DNA of 64,000 nt from an uncultured Mediterraneibacter sp. (lineage in GTDB: Bacteria; Bacillota; Clostridia; Lachnospirales; Lachnospiraceae), in the NCBI GenBank assembly GCA_944381935.1, contig CALWMN010000012.1:1-64000 (forward strand). The letters run 5' to 3'. The position numbers and the translations under genes are program-made. Below are positions 1 through 7,647 of this stretch, in pieces. A model generated the notes under the pieces. The model had not been told where the DNA came from. It saw only the letters and a list, made by a program, of their open reading frames with translations, and did not search any database. Each line of letters begins with the position of its first letter. The first letter of the stretch is position 1.

Positions 1-50
1 GATATCCAGAACCACAATCTGGCGCGCTAACCAACTGCACCATACCCACC
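1..50 (-). tRNA. tRNA-His (GTG), partial
   Basis: The 5' two thirds of a tRNA on the minus strand. The D arm and anticodon stem CCAGA/TCTGG enclose the loop TTGTGGT, giving anticodon GTG for histidine. The 5' end starts GGTGGG, consistent with the extra G(-1) of tRNA-His. The T arm and 3' acceptor lie outside the window. It is the last visible member of the Pro-Gly-Arg-His tRNA operon. Confidence 0.9.
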
Positions 51-54
51 ATAA

Positions 55-128
55 CGAGCCTGGGGGGATTCGAACCCTCGACCTACGGCTTAGAAGGCCG
101 TTGCTCTATCCAGCTGAGCTACAGACTC
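55..128 (-). tRNA. tRNA-Arg (TCT)
   Basis: Complete cloverleaf on the minus strand: acceptor GAGTCTG pairs with CAGGCTC (one G-T pair), the anticodon loop CTTCTAA gives TCT, which reads AGA, and the T loop is GTTCGAAT. CCA is not encoded, so it must be added after transcription. It lies 49 bases downstream of tRNA-Gly and 4 bases upstream of tRNA-His in the same operon. Confidence 0.96.
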
Positions 129-177
129 ATATGCATATATCCCCTTTTGAAAGGCCCCTCACGGCATTGCGCGAGAA

Positions 178-248
178 AGCGGGTGATGGGAATCGAACCC
201 ACGTATCCAGCTTGGAAGGCTGGTGTTCTACCATTGAACTACACCCGC
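178..248 (-). tRNA. tRNA-Gly (TCC)
   Basis: Complete 71-nt cloverleaf: acceptor GCGGGTG pairs with CACCCGC, anticodon stem CCAGC/GCTGG, loop CTTCCAA giving TCC, which reads GGA. CCA is not encoded. Second gene of the tRNA operon. Confidence 0.96.
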
Positions 249-253
249 ACATA

Positions 254-328
<75 letters not shown>

Positions 329-371
329 GTATATCAACTCTACGTTCCTGTCTTCCCGTAGCGCAAGGATT

Positions 372-400
372 ATTATATTATAAGGACTTCTTCTTGTCAA
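372..400 (-). promoter_or_regulatory. Promoter of the tRNA operon
   Basis: On the minus strand TTGACA (395-400) is separated by 17 bases from TATAAT (372-377): both hexamers match the sigma-70/SigA consensus perfectly. Transcription would start near position 365 and run into tRNA-Pro. It lies directly after the stop codon of the yfcE-like gene, with no clear terminator between, so read-through from that operon is possible. Confidence 0.85.
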
Positions 401-426
401 CAATTTTTTTGATTTTTTAAAGGGGG

Positions 427-909
427 TCAGTCCAAATATCTCTGATCAAATATAACCTTCCCTTCCTGGTCAAGATCCATGATCATGTAACTGCCTTTTC
501 TGCCCTCCTGCCTCGGAAAAGCGAGACTTCCAGGATTGAGGAGCGTAATCCCGTCTTTCTGGTAAAGATATGGCTTATGAGTGTGCCCAAACATAATAAT
601 ATCTGCGTTTCTAGACCTTCCCTCCTCAAGTATATGCTCTGGGTCAAGTGAGACATAATATGCGTGGCCGTGTGTGATAAATATCTTATAGTTGCCCACA
701 TAAAATTCCTCTTCCCTTGGCAGGTCAGAAAAGAAATCATTATTCCCTCTCACCATATGCTTTTCACAATCCACAACGGCATTGATATATTCCTCCCCGC
801 CCTCCACATCACCCAGGTGTATGAAAACATCAATTTCCCCCGTTTCTTCCAGGGCGCGGTCAAATGCCGCATGTCTCCCGTGCGTATCGCTGACGATCAA
901 TACTCTCAT
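427..909 (-). CDS. YfcE/MJ0936-type metallophosphoesterase
   Basis: A 160-residue cytoplasmic phosphodiesterase of the calcineurin-like superfamily. All metal-binding motifs are visible: D8-T-H10, GD34 in HLGDVEGG, GNND (N56), H80 in ITHGH, and GHTH (H109, H111). The length is typical of the small YfcE/MJ0936 group, which cleave phosphodiester model substrates; the physiological substrate is usually unknown. The start overlaps the rdgB stop by 4 bases (ATGA), so the two are translationally coupled. Last gene of the methyltransferase-rdgB-yfcE operon, a common Firmicutes arrangement. Confidence 0.9.
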   Translation of the reverse strand: MRVLIVSDTHGRHAAFDRALEETGEIDVFIHLGDVEGGEEYINAVVDCEKHMVRGNNDFFSDLPREEEFYVGNYKIFITHGHAYYVSLDPEHILEEGRSRNADIIMFGHTHKPYLYQKDGITLLNPGSLAFPRQEGRKGSYMIMDLDQEGKVIFDQRYLD

Positions 910-1520
910 AGCTCAGCCTCTCTGAATTTTTCATTCAATACTCTCTTCATGGAGCGCAGTGCCTTTCCGCGATGGCTCAGTTCATTTTTCTGTTCTGTAG
1001 TCATCTCTGCTGTAGTACACCCATACTCCGGGACATAGAAAATCGGATCATACCCGAATCCGTTTTCTCCGCTGATTTCATGCGCGATCCTTCCTTCGAT
1101 CGTCTCTCGTACTGTCTGGGAGGTCCCATCCGGAAATACTGCCGCAACTGCACATACAAAACGTGCTGTCCTCTCTTCATCCGGCACACCTTCCAGCCGG
1201 TCCAGGAAAATGCGGTTCTTTATGTCATAGGAGGTGTCTTCTCCTGCAAACCTTGCGGAATATATCCCCGGAGCCTTATCCAGATAGTCAATTTCCAGAC
1301 CGGAATCGTCCGCCAGGACAATGTCATTTGTGAGAATTCTTGACACTGTTCTTGCCTTGATCTCTGCGTTCTCCTCAAATGACATTCCATCTTCCACAAT
1401 TTCCACATCTGCTCCTGCTTCTTTCATCGATATAATTTCAAGACCGAGATCAGCAAGGATCATGCGTATCTCTTTCATCTTTCCTTCGTTCCCTGTGGCA
1501 AATACTATTCTTCTTTTCAT
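906..1520 (-). CDS. rdgB: XTP/dITP diphosphatase (RdgB/HAM1 family)
   Basis: A 204-residue house-cleaning nucleotidase that hydrolyses dITP, XTP and similar deaminated purine triphosphates to monophosphates, keeping them out of DNA and RNA. The N-terminal ATGNEGK substrate loop (residues 8-14), the acidic LADDSGLEID motif (D71, D72), the GFGYDPIFY segment and the terminal SHRGKAL motif are all present. It has a good ribosome site (AGAAGGA, 7 bases before ATG). It lies 12 bases downstream of the methyltransferase gene and overlaps yfcE. Confidence 0.94.
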   Translation of the reverse strand: MKRRIVFATGNEGKMKEIRMILADLGLEIISMKEAGADVEIVEDGMSFEENAEIKARTVSRILTNDIVLADDSGLEIDYLDKAPGIYSARFAGEDTSYDIKNRIFLDRLEGVPDEERTARFVCAVAAVFPDGTSQTVRETIEGRIAHEISGENGFGYDPIFYVPEYGCTTAEMTTEQKNELSHRGKALRSMKRVLNEKFREAEL

Positions 1521-1532
1521 CTTTTGTTCCTT

Positions 1533-2681
1533 CTACTTTCTTTGTCTTGGGGGTTTGGGACCCAAAAACTGATAAAAATATGTCTTTAACATTCCATTAT
1601 ATATTTTCCGGTTTTTGTCCGCTTTTCTTCCAAAATACCGTTCCGCGTCTTCGTAACTTGTAATCATATAAGCCGACCAGGTCTCCAGCCTTTTAAAGCT
1701 TTCCCCAAATTCCCGATAGAGTGCCGGAAGGTTTTTCTTTTCCTCCAGCCTTTCCCCATAAGGAGGATTGGTTATAATGAACCCGTATTTTTTCGGATGA
1801 TTCAGTTCTTTTACTTCTCTTTGCTGAAAATGTATCATATGCGACACCCCGGCATTTTCAGCGTTCTTACGTGCAGTCTTTATCACTTCAGCATCAATGT
1901 CATATCCTTGTATATCTGTCACAACCTGATCGTCTATCCGCTCCCCCGCCTCATCTGCGGCATCATACCAACATTTCCGCCCAACAAGATTCGTCCATTC
2001 CTCAGCTGTGAAAGAGCGGTTCATCCCGGGAGCGATATCCGCTGCCATCATCGCCGCCTCGATCAGGAATGTCCCGCTGCCGCAGAACGGATCTACCAGT
2101 ACCCTGTCCCTCTTCCAAGGGGTAAGCATGAGCAAAGCTGCAGCCAGTGTCTCCGAAATAGGGGCTTTTCCTGCGGCTGGGCGGTATCCTCTCTTGTGGA
2201 GAGACATACCGGAAGAGTCTATCCCTATCGTGACAACATCCTTCATCAAAAAAACACGGATGGGATACGGAGCACCTTCCTCTGTAAACCATTCTATATG
2301 GTAAGAATTTTTCAGGCTCTCGACTATGGCTTTCTTCATTATAGACTGTATGTCAGAAGGACTGAACAGCCTGCTTTTTACAGAAGACGCCTTTGTCACC
2401 CAGAACCTTCCGTCCTTTGGTATGTACTGTTCCCAGGGAAGAGCCTTCGTCTTTTCAAAGAGTTCATCAAATGAAACAGCCCGGAAACTGCCGACTTTTA
2501 AAAGCACTCTCTCTGCCGTGCGCAGAAAGATATTCGCTCTGCACGCAGCGTCAGCTCCCCCATAAAACGTCACCCTGCCATCTTCCACCTGCGCAATCTC
2601 GTATCCCAGAGCGAGAAGCTCTCTCTTCAATACAGATTCAAGTCCGAAATGGCAGGGAGCAATCCACTCCATTTTCACCAT
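1533..2681 (-). CDS. THUMP-domain class I RNA methyltransferase (RlmL/K family)
   Basis: A roughly 382-residue SAM-dependent RNA N2-guanine methyltransferase. A THUMP RNA-binding domain occupies about residues 45-160, followed by a Rossmann methyltransferase with a SAM motif DPFCGSGTFLIEAA near residue 200 and the catalytic NPPYGER motif near residue 300. The family modifies 23S rRNA guanine; Firmicutes members are usually annotated only as RlmL-like. An ATG 18 bases upstream (2699) is also in frame but has no ribosome site; the chosen start follows GGAAGG closely, and I am not certain of it. First gene of the operon with rdgB and yfcE. Confidence 0.85.
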   Translation of the reverse strand: MVKMEWIAPCHFGLESVLKRELLALGYEIAQVEDGRVTFYGGADAACRANIFLRTAERVLLKVGSFRAVSFDELFEKTKALPWEQYIPKDGRFWVTKASSVKSRLFSPSDIQSIMKKAIVESLKNSYHIEWFTEEGAPYPIRVFLMKDVVTIGIDSSGMSLHKRGYRPAAGKAPISETLAAALLMLTPWKRDRVLVDPFCGSGTFLIEAAMMAADIAPGMNRSFTAEEWTNLVGRKCWYDAADEAGERIDDQVVTDIQGYDIDAEVIKTARKNAENAGVSHMIHFQQREVKELNHPKKYGFIITNPPYGERLEEKKNLPALYREFGESFKRLETWSAYMITSYEDAERYFGRKADKNRKIYNGMLKTYFYQFLGPKPPRQRK

Positions 2682-2731
2682 GAAACCTTCCGTCCTCATT
2701 TATTCATATGTATACATATTACTATAAATCA

Positions 2732-2764
2732 GGAGCAGAGTAAAGTTGAACTTTGCTCTGCTCC
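2732..2764. terminator. Hairpin between the Asn-rich gene and the methyltransferase
   Basis: Fourteen-base stem (GGAGCAGAG arm, one G-T wobble) with a 5-base loop. Its position suggests a transcription end for the Asn-rich gene upstream of the methyltransferase operon, but neither flank has a strong T run, so termination efficiency is uncertain. Confidence 0.5.
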
Positions 2765-2835
2765 CCGATTGGAATTAACCTCTCCGCCTTATTTATCCGG
2801 CTTCTGAGAAGGTGTTTTGACCTTAGTTTGTAACT

Positions 2836-3021
2836 TTAATAACGGTCAGACTCGTCATAGTCATCCATGTTTTTCCCACAGTTTTTGCTTTTGGAAGAAT
2901 TGGAATTTGTACTGTTCTTATTGGAATTTTTATTTTTGTTCTGTCCGTCTGCATAAGAAGAGTAAGAGTTGCTTCCATTGTTTTTGTTTGAATTGTTTGT
3001 ATTGTTGTAATTCTTTGCCAT
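2836..3021 (-). CDS. Small Asn/Ser/Lys-rich hypothetical protein
   Basis: A 61-residue hydrophilic protein dominated by Asn, Ser and Lys (NNTNNSNKNN, NKNKNSNKNS), with a Tyr-containing middle (SYSSYADG), one Cys and an acidic end (DDYDESDRY). A very strong ribosome site (AGGAGG 5-6 bases before ATG) supports expression despite low complexity. There is no signal peptide or membrane segment. Such short, disordered, Asn-rich proteins occur in spore-forming Clostridia and a spore- or coat-associated role is one possibility, but nothing here proves it. It is monocistronic, with a 130-base leader and an inverted repeat at its promoter. Confidence 0.65.
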   Translation of the reverse strand: MAKNYNNTNNSNKNNGSNSYSSYADGQNKNKNSNKNSTNSNSSKSKNCGKNMDDYDESDRY

Positions 3022-3148
3022 GAGTTTCCCTCCTGTTTTTTTGGTTCATCCTTATTGTTTCTTTAACCCCATCTTTTTATACGTTTTTTTCTTTATTTTT
3101 AAATTTGGCTCTTTTTTTATTTTTTGCTTGCTTTTTCCAATTCAATAT

Positions 3149-3185
3149 ATTATACTGTCTATTGTAGAAAGGTTACTTTCTACAA
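3149..3185 (-). promoter_or_regulatory. Candidate promoter with inverted repeat upstream of the Asn-rich gene
   Basis: On the minus strand an extended -10 (AGTATAAT, hexamer 3149-3154) lies next to a perfect inverted repeat TTGTAGAAAG-gtta-CTTTCTACAA at 3162-3185. The repeat occupies the place of the -35 box, for which no consensus hexamer is seen, so it could be an operator or activator site. The rest of the gene-poor stretch 3022-3562 is AT-rich and contains only the two hairpins listed next. Confidence 0.4.
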
Positions 3186-3213
3186 CCCCTTATTAATTAT
3201 TTATACTCCCCTC

Positions 3214-3244
3214 AAAAGACCGATGGCTCCCCCATCGGTCTTTT
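3214..3244. terminator. Bidirectional intrinsic terminator
   Basis: A 13-bp perfect stem (AAAAGACCGATGG paired with CCATCGGTCTTTT) with a 5-base loop, carrying A and T runs at its ends so that it works on either strand. On the minus strand it would end transcripts coming from rubrerythrin. Confidence 0.8.
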
Positions 3245-3475
3245 ACTGTTTTCTCAACATTCTGCCAGGCCTGCCTTCAATTGATCCCGCCTGCCAGAAA
3301 GTAATGTTTTCACAGGTTTTTTATGTTCATAATTTGTTCATTTATCATTTAAAAATCTTTCACTTTCTCCTCATTCTTTCTTCATTTCTCCCACATATAC
3401 TAGAATCATCAAAAGAAAGCACTACTACAACACAAGACGCTAACAAGTTATATTGAATAAACTTTTTCATAATAC

Positions 3476-3509
3476 ATGCCGGGGACCGAGCTGATCGGTC
3501 ACCCGGCAT
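3476..3509. terminator. Hairpin downstream of rubrerythrin
   Basis: Stem ATGCCGGG/CCCGGCAT continuing into GACCGA/TCGGTC with a single bulged A and a 5-base loop. It lies 53 bases after the rubrerythrin stop codon. The minus-strand flank is only weakly T-rich, so it may stabilise the 3' end or act together with the terminator at 3214. Confidence 0.5.
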
Positions 3510-3562
3510 CCTCCCTTTTTACAGGGTTTTTATCACCACGGTGGTTGCCTTTTCCTGTATCA

Positions 3563-4144
3563 CTAATTTACTGTTTTTGTAATCGTCGCGTTTTCAAAAG
3601 AGCCAATCGCCCCACAGACATTACATACATCCGGACGTTTCTCAAATGTAGCGCCACAGAACATACACCGATATCCGCTGACCGTTACCTCCTTCTGGTT
3701 GTTGCCTGCCGACAGCGGCGCTTCTTCTTCAGAAGCACCTTTTTTCTGGCTCTTTACGAGGCCCGCAAGCGCTATGAGAAATTCATGTTCGTGTGTCTTT
3801 TCTATATCAGCTATTTTTTCAAAAAGGACCGCAATATCTTCAAATCCTTCTTCTCTTGCCTTTTTTGCAAAATCAGGATACATCGAAGTCCACTCGGTAT
3901 ACTCCCCTTCCATTGCATCCTTAAGGTTGGCATTACTGTCGCCTATCCCGTTGTGAAGCTTCTGATAAAGGAGTTTTCCGTGTACGCCTTCATTTCTTGC
4001 CATCCGCTCAAAAAGTTCCGCTATCTCAGGATGGGCCTCCTGCTTTGCCTTCTCTGCAAAGAAGAGATATTTGTTTCTTGCCATAGACTCTCCGCTGAAT
4101 GCTTCCTGTAAATTTTTTTCTGTCTGTGATCCTTTCAGATTCAT
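3563..4144 (-). CDS. rbr: Rubrerythrin
   Basis: A 193-residue non-haem di-iron peroxidase protecting anaerobes from hydrogen peroxide. The ferritin-like domain (about residues 1-140) has the helix signatures ESMARNKYLFFAEKA, ARNEGVHGKLL and EKTHEHEFL that carry the Glu/His ligands. The C-terminal rubredoxin-like knuckle has two CxxC pairs (CMFCG and CNVCG, about residues 158-180) for one FeS4 centre. AGGAGG lies 6 bases before ATG. It is monocistronic with its own promoter. Rubrerythrins are often under PerR control; the AT-rich promoter region is compatible with this but not diagnostic. Confidence 0.95.
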   Translation of the reverse strand: MNLKGSQTEKNLQEAFSGESMARNKYLFFAEKAKQEAHPEIAELFERMARNEGVHGKLLYQKLHNGIGDSNANLKDAMEGEYTEWTSMYPDFAKKAREEGFEDIAVLFEKIADIEKTHEHEFLIALAGLVKSQKKGASEEEAPLSAGNNQKEVTVSGYRCMFCGATFEKRPDVCNVCGAIGSFENATITKTVN

Positions 4145-4186
4145 TTCATTTCCTCCTTTTTTCTAATAATAGTAATTGTTATTATT

Positions 4187-4215
4187 ATAATATTATATTT
4201 ACTTCTGGATGTCAA
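4187..4215 (-). promoter_or_regulatory. Rubrerythrin promoter
   Basis: On the minus strand TTGACA (4210-4215), 17-base spacer, TATTAT (4187-4192), about 40 bases before the start codon. The -10 region lies in a run of TTAT/ATAA repeats (4164-4200) containing the 12-bp palindrome TATAATATTATA. It resembles a Fur/PerR-type box but does not fit the 7-1-7 consensus exactly. Confidence 0.7.
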
Positions 4216-4220
4216 TAGAT

Positions 4221-6290
4221 TTACCAATGATTTCTATTTTTTCTTTTCCTCACAACGGCACATAGTGCCACAGTTCCCGACAAAACTGCTAATGCCGCCG
4301 CTGCCCTGTAGATGCCGGTGCCATTTTCCTCTTCTGCCCGATCCGAAAATATCATAGTTACCGGCTTTATGATTGTGCCGATTCCGCTCTTCTGCTCCCG
4401 GACCTCAAAGACCATCCGTACTGCCGATTGATTTCCTGCCAGGTCGTCTGCCTCGGCTTCGATACAGTATATCCCCGCTTCCTCAAACGTCCTCTGATAT
4501 ATCCTGGCATCCGCGCCCAGAGTCTGCTTTTCCCTGTTGACGGTAAGACTTTTCAGCCGTTCTCCTTTTCCGTCCACCCACAAACTAAAAACAGCTTCTT
4601 CATATGTGCCTCCATCTTCTGCGCCTTCCCACCATATCTGAGGTGATGTGTGGTCAATCGTAAATACCGCCTTCGCACAGGATCTGTTGCCAGCGCCATC
4701 TTCCGCTTCCACCCTGAGAATATGGATCCCTTCCTCCTGTATCCTAGTCCCGGGAAAATAGGGTTTCCCATCCAGATACATGGCATATTGATAATCTGTG
4801 AAATCCCGGATCATCTCTTCCTTTCCGTAGCTCCACTGAAAAAAGCGGATATATGCGCCGTTCAGCCCATCCACATATCGGATGGCCGGACTTGTTCTGT
4901 CTATTGTAAAGGTCAGTTTTTCCTCTGTCCTGTGCCCGGCAGCATCCGACACCGATACCAGACACTCATAGATCCCTTCTTCCGTAAACCTGGTTTCAAA
5001 GTTCCTGCCTGTCTCCGTCACATTCCATTTGTCCAGACTCGCGTTTATGATCTGTTTTTTCTCTCCGGCTTCAGTTGTATATGTCACCGCAACTGTGCCG
5101 TCCTGTAGAATATTTTCTTCATCCGCCGTGATGACTGCTTTTACTTCTTTCCCTGTTATCATGGTATCGTAGGCGCCCGTCACTTTAAGCCTGGGCGGCT
5201 GACGGTCAATATAGACATGCCGCAGCTTTACGGCAGTATTGCCTGCCCGGTCCGACGCACGCACCAGTACCGGGATTCCGTTTCCTCCCTTTGATGTTTT
5301 ATCTGCCTCGACCGTCACAGACTCAGTATACGCCGCTTCTCCTTCCCCCGTGTAATTCTTTTCCAGGATCTTCTCGCCTGCCACATAGCACGTCACATTC
5401 GCAAGCCCTGCTGAAAAACCGTACTTGTCTTTTGATTCCCTGATCCCCGCCTTTATCTGAACCGTTTCTGTATGCCACGCCCCCGGTCCGGATGAAAAAT
5501 CCATCAAAATATCCGGTGCCTGGTCTTCCGACAGGATCGTTTTTGACCGGGTTATTTTACTGTTCCTTCCCGCATGGTCGGTCGCATATGCCTGAACGCT
5601 TCCGAAATATCCGACCGGGATGCTGATCCGCCCCTTTTCCCCTTTTATCCTGTACTCTTTTCCATTATCCAAAGTGCATACGATCTCTTTTACGCCCGAC
5701 GTCTGATCCGATGACCTGACATCCAGCAAAATGGCCGTCCTGGAATACAGAGCCGCATTTCCGGTGTCATCCGGGCAGGAAAATCCGACCTCCTGCGGCG
5801 CTTCTGTATCAATTCTTATCTCCTTTTCCATACGGTAAAGTTCCTCCCCCTGCCTGCTTTCCATATATACGGACAAAAGGTTTGTCCCCTCCTCCCACAC
5901 CTCTTCTGGAAGGATCACGGAGACAGGAGGAACAGAAACCAGGAGGTCTTGCTCTTCCCTATCCTTCCCCTCTTCTTCCCCGGCAAAAACGGCATCCTGA
6001 AAACAGTCGTCCGTATCTGCCTCCAGCATTCCGTCAAGCCGTCTCCCGGACGGCGTCTCCACCATATATACTGTCACCGCATATGGATCCTGATGTATGA
6101 TCTCAATCTCCGGCGCTTCCCGATACCATTCTGAACCGGATTCAGGAAGCCTGATCTTAGGCATACAATAACTGGCATCCTTCTCCTCTGCGGCATAAAC
6201 GCCGCCCAGGTACAAAAGTGCCGTACACAGGGCTGCGGAAAAGACGGCGGCGCCTTTTGCCTTCCTTTCAGCTGTTTTTTTCTTGCCCAT
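4221..6290 (-). CDS. Membrane-anchored Ig-like repeat surface protein
   Basis: A 689-residue exported protein of unknown ligand. A basic N terminus (GKKKTAERKAK) precedes a signal segment (GAAVFSAALCTALLYLGGVYAA); the body has five beta-sandwich modules each closing with a D-x-AG-N/H motif (DHAGRN, DRAGNT, DAAGHR, DGAGNR, DLAGNQ) and linkers of the type FTIDxTxP. A transmembrane helix near residues 655-675 is followed by the basic tail RKRKNRNHW, so the repeats face outward. I chose the ATG at 6290 because AGGAGG sits 8 bases upstream; an ATG at 6314 is also possible. The start lies inside the preceding pseudokinase gene, so the two are probably translated together. Confidence 0.8.
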   Translation of the reverse strand: MGKKKTAERKAKGAAVFSAALCTALLYLGGVYAAEEKDASYCMPKIRLPESGSEWYREAPEIEIIHQDPYAVTVYMVETPSGRRLDGMLEADTDDCFQDAVFAGEEEGKDREEQDLLVSVPPVSVILPEEVWEEGTNLLSVYMESRQGEELYRMEKEIRIDTEAPQEVGFSCPDDTGNAALYSRTAILLDVRSSDQTSGVKEIVCTLDNGKEYRIKGEKGRISIPVGYFGSVQAYATDHAGRNSKITRSKTILSEDQAPDILMDFSSGPGAWHTETVQIKAGIRESKDKYGFSAGLANVTCYVAGEKILEKNYTGEGEAAYTESVTVEADKTSKGGNGIPVLVRASDRAGNTAVKLRHVYIDRQPPRLKVTGAYDTMITGKEVKAVITADEENILQDGTVAVTYTTEAGEKKQIINASLDKWNVTETGRNFETRFTEEGIYECLVSVSDAAGHRTEEKLTFTIDRTSPAIRYVDGLNGAYIRFFQWSYGKEEMIRDFTDYQYAMYLDGKPYFPGTRIQEEGIHILRVEAEDGAGNRSCAKAVFTIDHTSPQIWWEGAEDGGTYEEAVFSLWVDGKGERLKSLTVNREKQTLGADARIYQRTFEEAGIYCIEAEADDLAGNQSAVRMVFEVREQKSGIGTIIKPVTMIFSDRAEEENGTGIYRAAAALAVLSGTVALCAVVRKRKNRNHW

Positions 6291-7497
6291 CCCCAGCGCC
6301 TCCTTTTTCCTCATTTTCCTCCTGCTCCTGTATTCTGGCGTATTCCAGCATCAGAGTTTCTGCCGCCTCAGAGCTTTCCACCCTCTCAAGAAGCCTTTCT
6401 CCTGTCAGCACAGCTTTCGCATACTGCCCCTGCCCTGCCTCCAGCTTCATCTTTTTGATCCCGGCATTTTCGATCCGTTCCGAACTTTCCTCAATCTCAA
6501 GGAGACGGCCATAAGCGAGCACGGCTTCTTCTGCCATTTCTTCCCTCTCATACGCGGATGCCAGACTTCTGAGCGTCTCTGTCTCCAGTTCCCTGCCAAG
6601 AAGAATCACCCTGCGGTTTCCTTCCGCTGTATTCTCCAGGAGATAAGACTCCAGCATATCTCCCGCCTGTTCCGCATAAAAAACCGCGTCATCCTCCTCT
6701 CCTGCATCCTTTTGTCCCGGCACTGTTCCACCCCCCTGCACTTCTCCTGTATCCTGCACCGCCGCCTGTGCTTCCTCAGATGCTGCAATATGCCCCTTCC
6801 GGGAAACGGCTTCTGCCCCGCTGCCGCCCTGACCGGAAAAGGAAGACAGGATAACCGCTGCCGCAAGAACTGCCGCCAGTCCCGGAATTATAATTTTCTT
6901 TTTCTCCATTTCTGCATCTCCTTCCCTCACTGCCGGCATATCCCGTATAACCTGCCTGATGTCTTCATATTGCTTTCTCTCCCCGATACAGCGCCCGATC
7001 ACTCCTGAGAGCCTGATCTCTTCCCGCCTTTTCAAAGGCGGGGCGATCTCTGAGCATGCCAGGACGAACTGCATCACCTTCCCGAGGGCAAAGACATCCG
7101 CTGCTTTTGATCCTTTTGTCCCTCTCCCGAATACCGGCTTGACAAAATGCTCCCTGACCGCCCTGCCTTGCATCTTCTTCATAACAAACTCATTCTCCGG
7201 CGAATCCAGGTTCAGAAGCATAAGCCTCCCCTCCTCCGAGACGATCACGCTGTACGGGTTCAGATACCGGTAGTTCTGACCGCTGCGGCATCTGTGATAC
7301 TGGTCAAGCGTAACTGCCAGTTCCCTGAACCATCCCATCAATACCGTCTTGCCGACTTCTGTGTTATCCCTCAGATAATGAATCAGGAGTGTGCCTTCCA
7401 CACAGTCCATACTTTGCCTGCAGTTCGCCCCGTGTTCAATAAACCTCAGGACCTCATACATTTCTTCCATATTCTGTTTTCTTCTGTCATGGCACAA
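6268..7497 (-). CDS. Truncated pseudokinase with transmembrane helix and TPR-like region
   Basis: A 409-residue protein. Residues 33-190 look like the C-lobe of a Ser/Thr kinase: VEGTLLIHYLRDN resembles the hinge, and YRYLNPYSVIV (76-86) lies where HRDLKPxN would be. LLNLDS (94-99) replaces the DFG motif. The catalytic Asp and the whole ATP-binding N-lobe are missing, so it cannot be an ordinary kinase. A transmembrane helix (about 201-220) is followed by a low-complexity stretch and a helical, TPR-like region (about 290-390). The topology recalls EssB/YukC of type VII secretion, but no other such genes are nearby. The start shown is TTG; ATGs at 7470 and 7461 are alternatives. It overlaps the Ig-repeat gene. 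Confidence 0.7.
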   Translation of the reverse strand: MCHDRRKQNMEEMYEVLRFIEHGANCRQSMDCVEGTLLIHYLRDNTEVGKTVLMGWFRELAVTLDQYHRCRSGQNYRYLNPYSVIVSEEGRLMLLNLDSPENEFVMKKMQGRAVREHFVKPVFGRGTKGSKAADVFALGKVMQFVLACSEIAPPLKRREEIRLSGVIGRCIGERKQYEDIRQVIRDMPAVREGDAEMEKKKIIIPGLAAVLAAAVILSSFSGQGGSGAEAVSRKGHIAASEEAQAAVQDTGEVQGGGTVPGQKDAGEEDDAVFYAEQAGDMLESYLLENTAEGNRRVILLGRELETETLRSLASAYEREEMAEEAVLAYGRLLEIEESSERIENAGIKKMKLEAGQGQYAKAVLTGERLLERVESSEAAETLMLEYARIQEQEENEEKGGAGDGQEKNS

Positions 7498-7576
7498 TCC
7501 GCGGCTTCCCTCAATGCCGCCTGCTGCCTCAATCCATGTGAATTTTCATCAGAAATTGATGATATAGATAAAAGAT

Positions 7577-7611
7577 AAAAGCACCTTAACCAGACCGGTT
7601 AAAGTGCTTTT
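7577..7611. terminator. Bidirectional intrinsic terminator after glf
   Basis: Fifteen-base stem AAAAGCACCTTAACC / GGTTAAAGTGCTTTT with one C-A mismatch and a 5-base loop. On the minus strand it follows the glf stop by about 36 bases and ends in TTTT. It separates glf from the pseudokinase gene. Confidence 0.85.
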
Positions 7612-7647
7612 ATCATACTGGAATCCGGGCAAAAAAGCAAGTCCTTT

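Noticed and set aside
3124..3456. A 110-codon plus-strand frame between the Asn-rich gene and rubrerythrin.
   Set aside because: It runs through a strong terminator hairpin (3214-3244) and has no ribosome site; residues are typical of translated AT-rich spacer.
4164..4200. PerR box upstream of rubrerythrin.
   Set aside because: The region is AT-rich and partly palindromic, but no 15-base stretch fits the 7-1-7 PerR consensus well enough to call it.
4221..7497. A type VII secretion locus based on the EssB-like pseudokinase topology.
   Set aside because: No WXG100, EssC-type ATPase, YukD or EsaA-like gene is found anywhere in the window.
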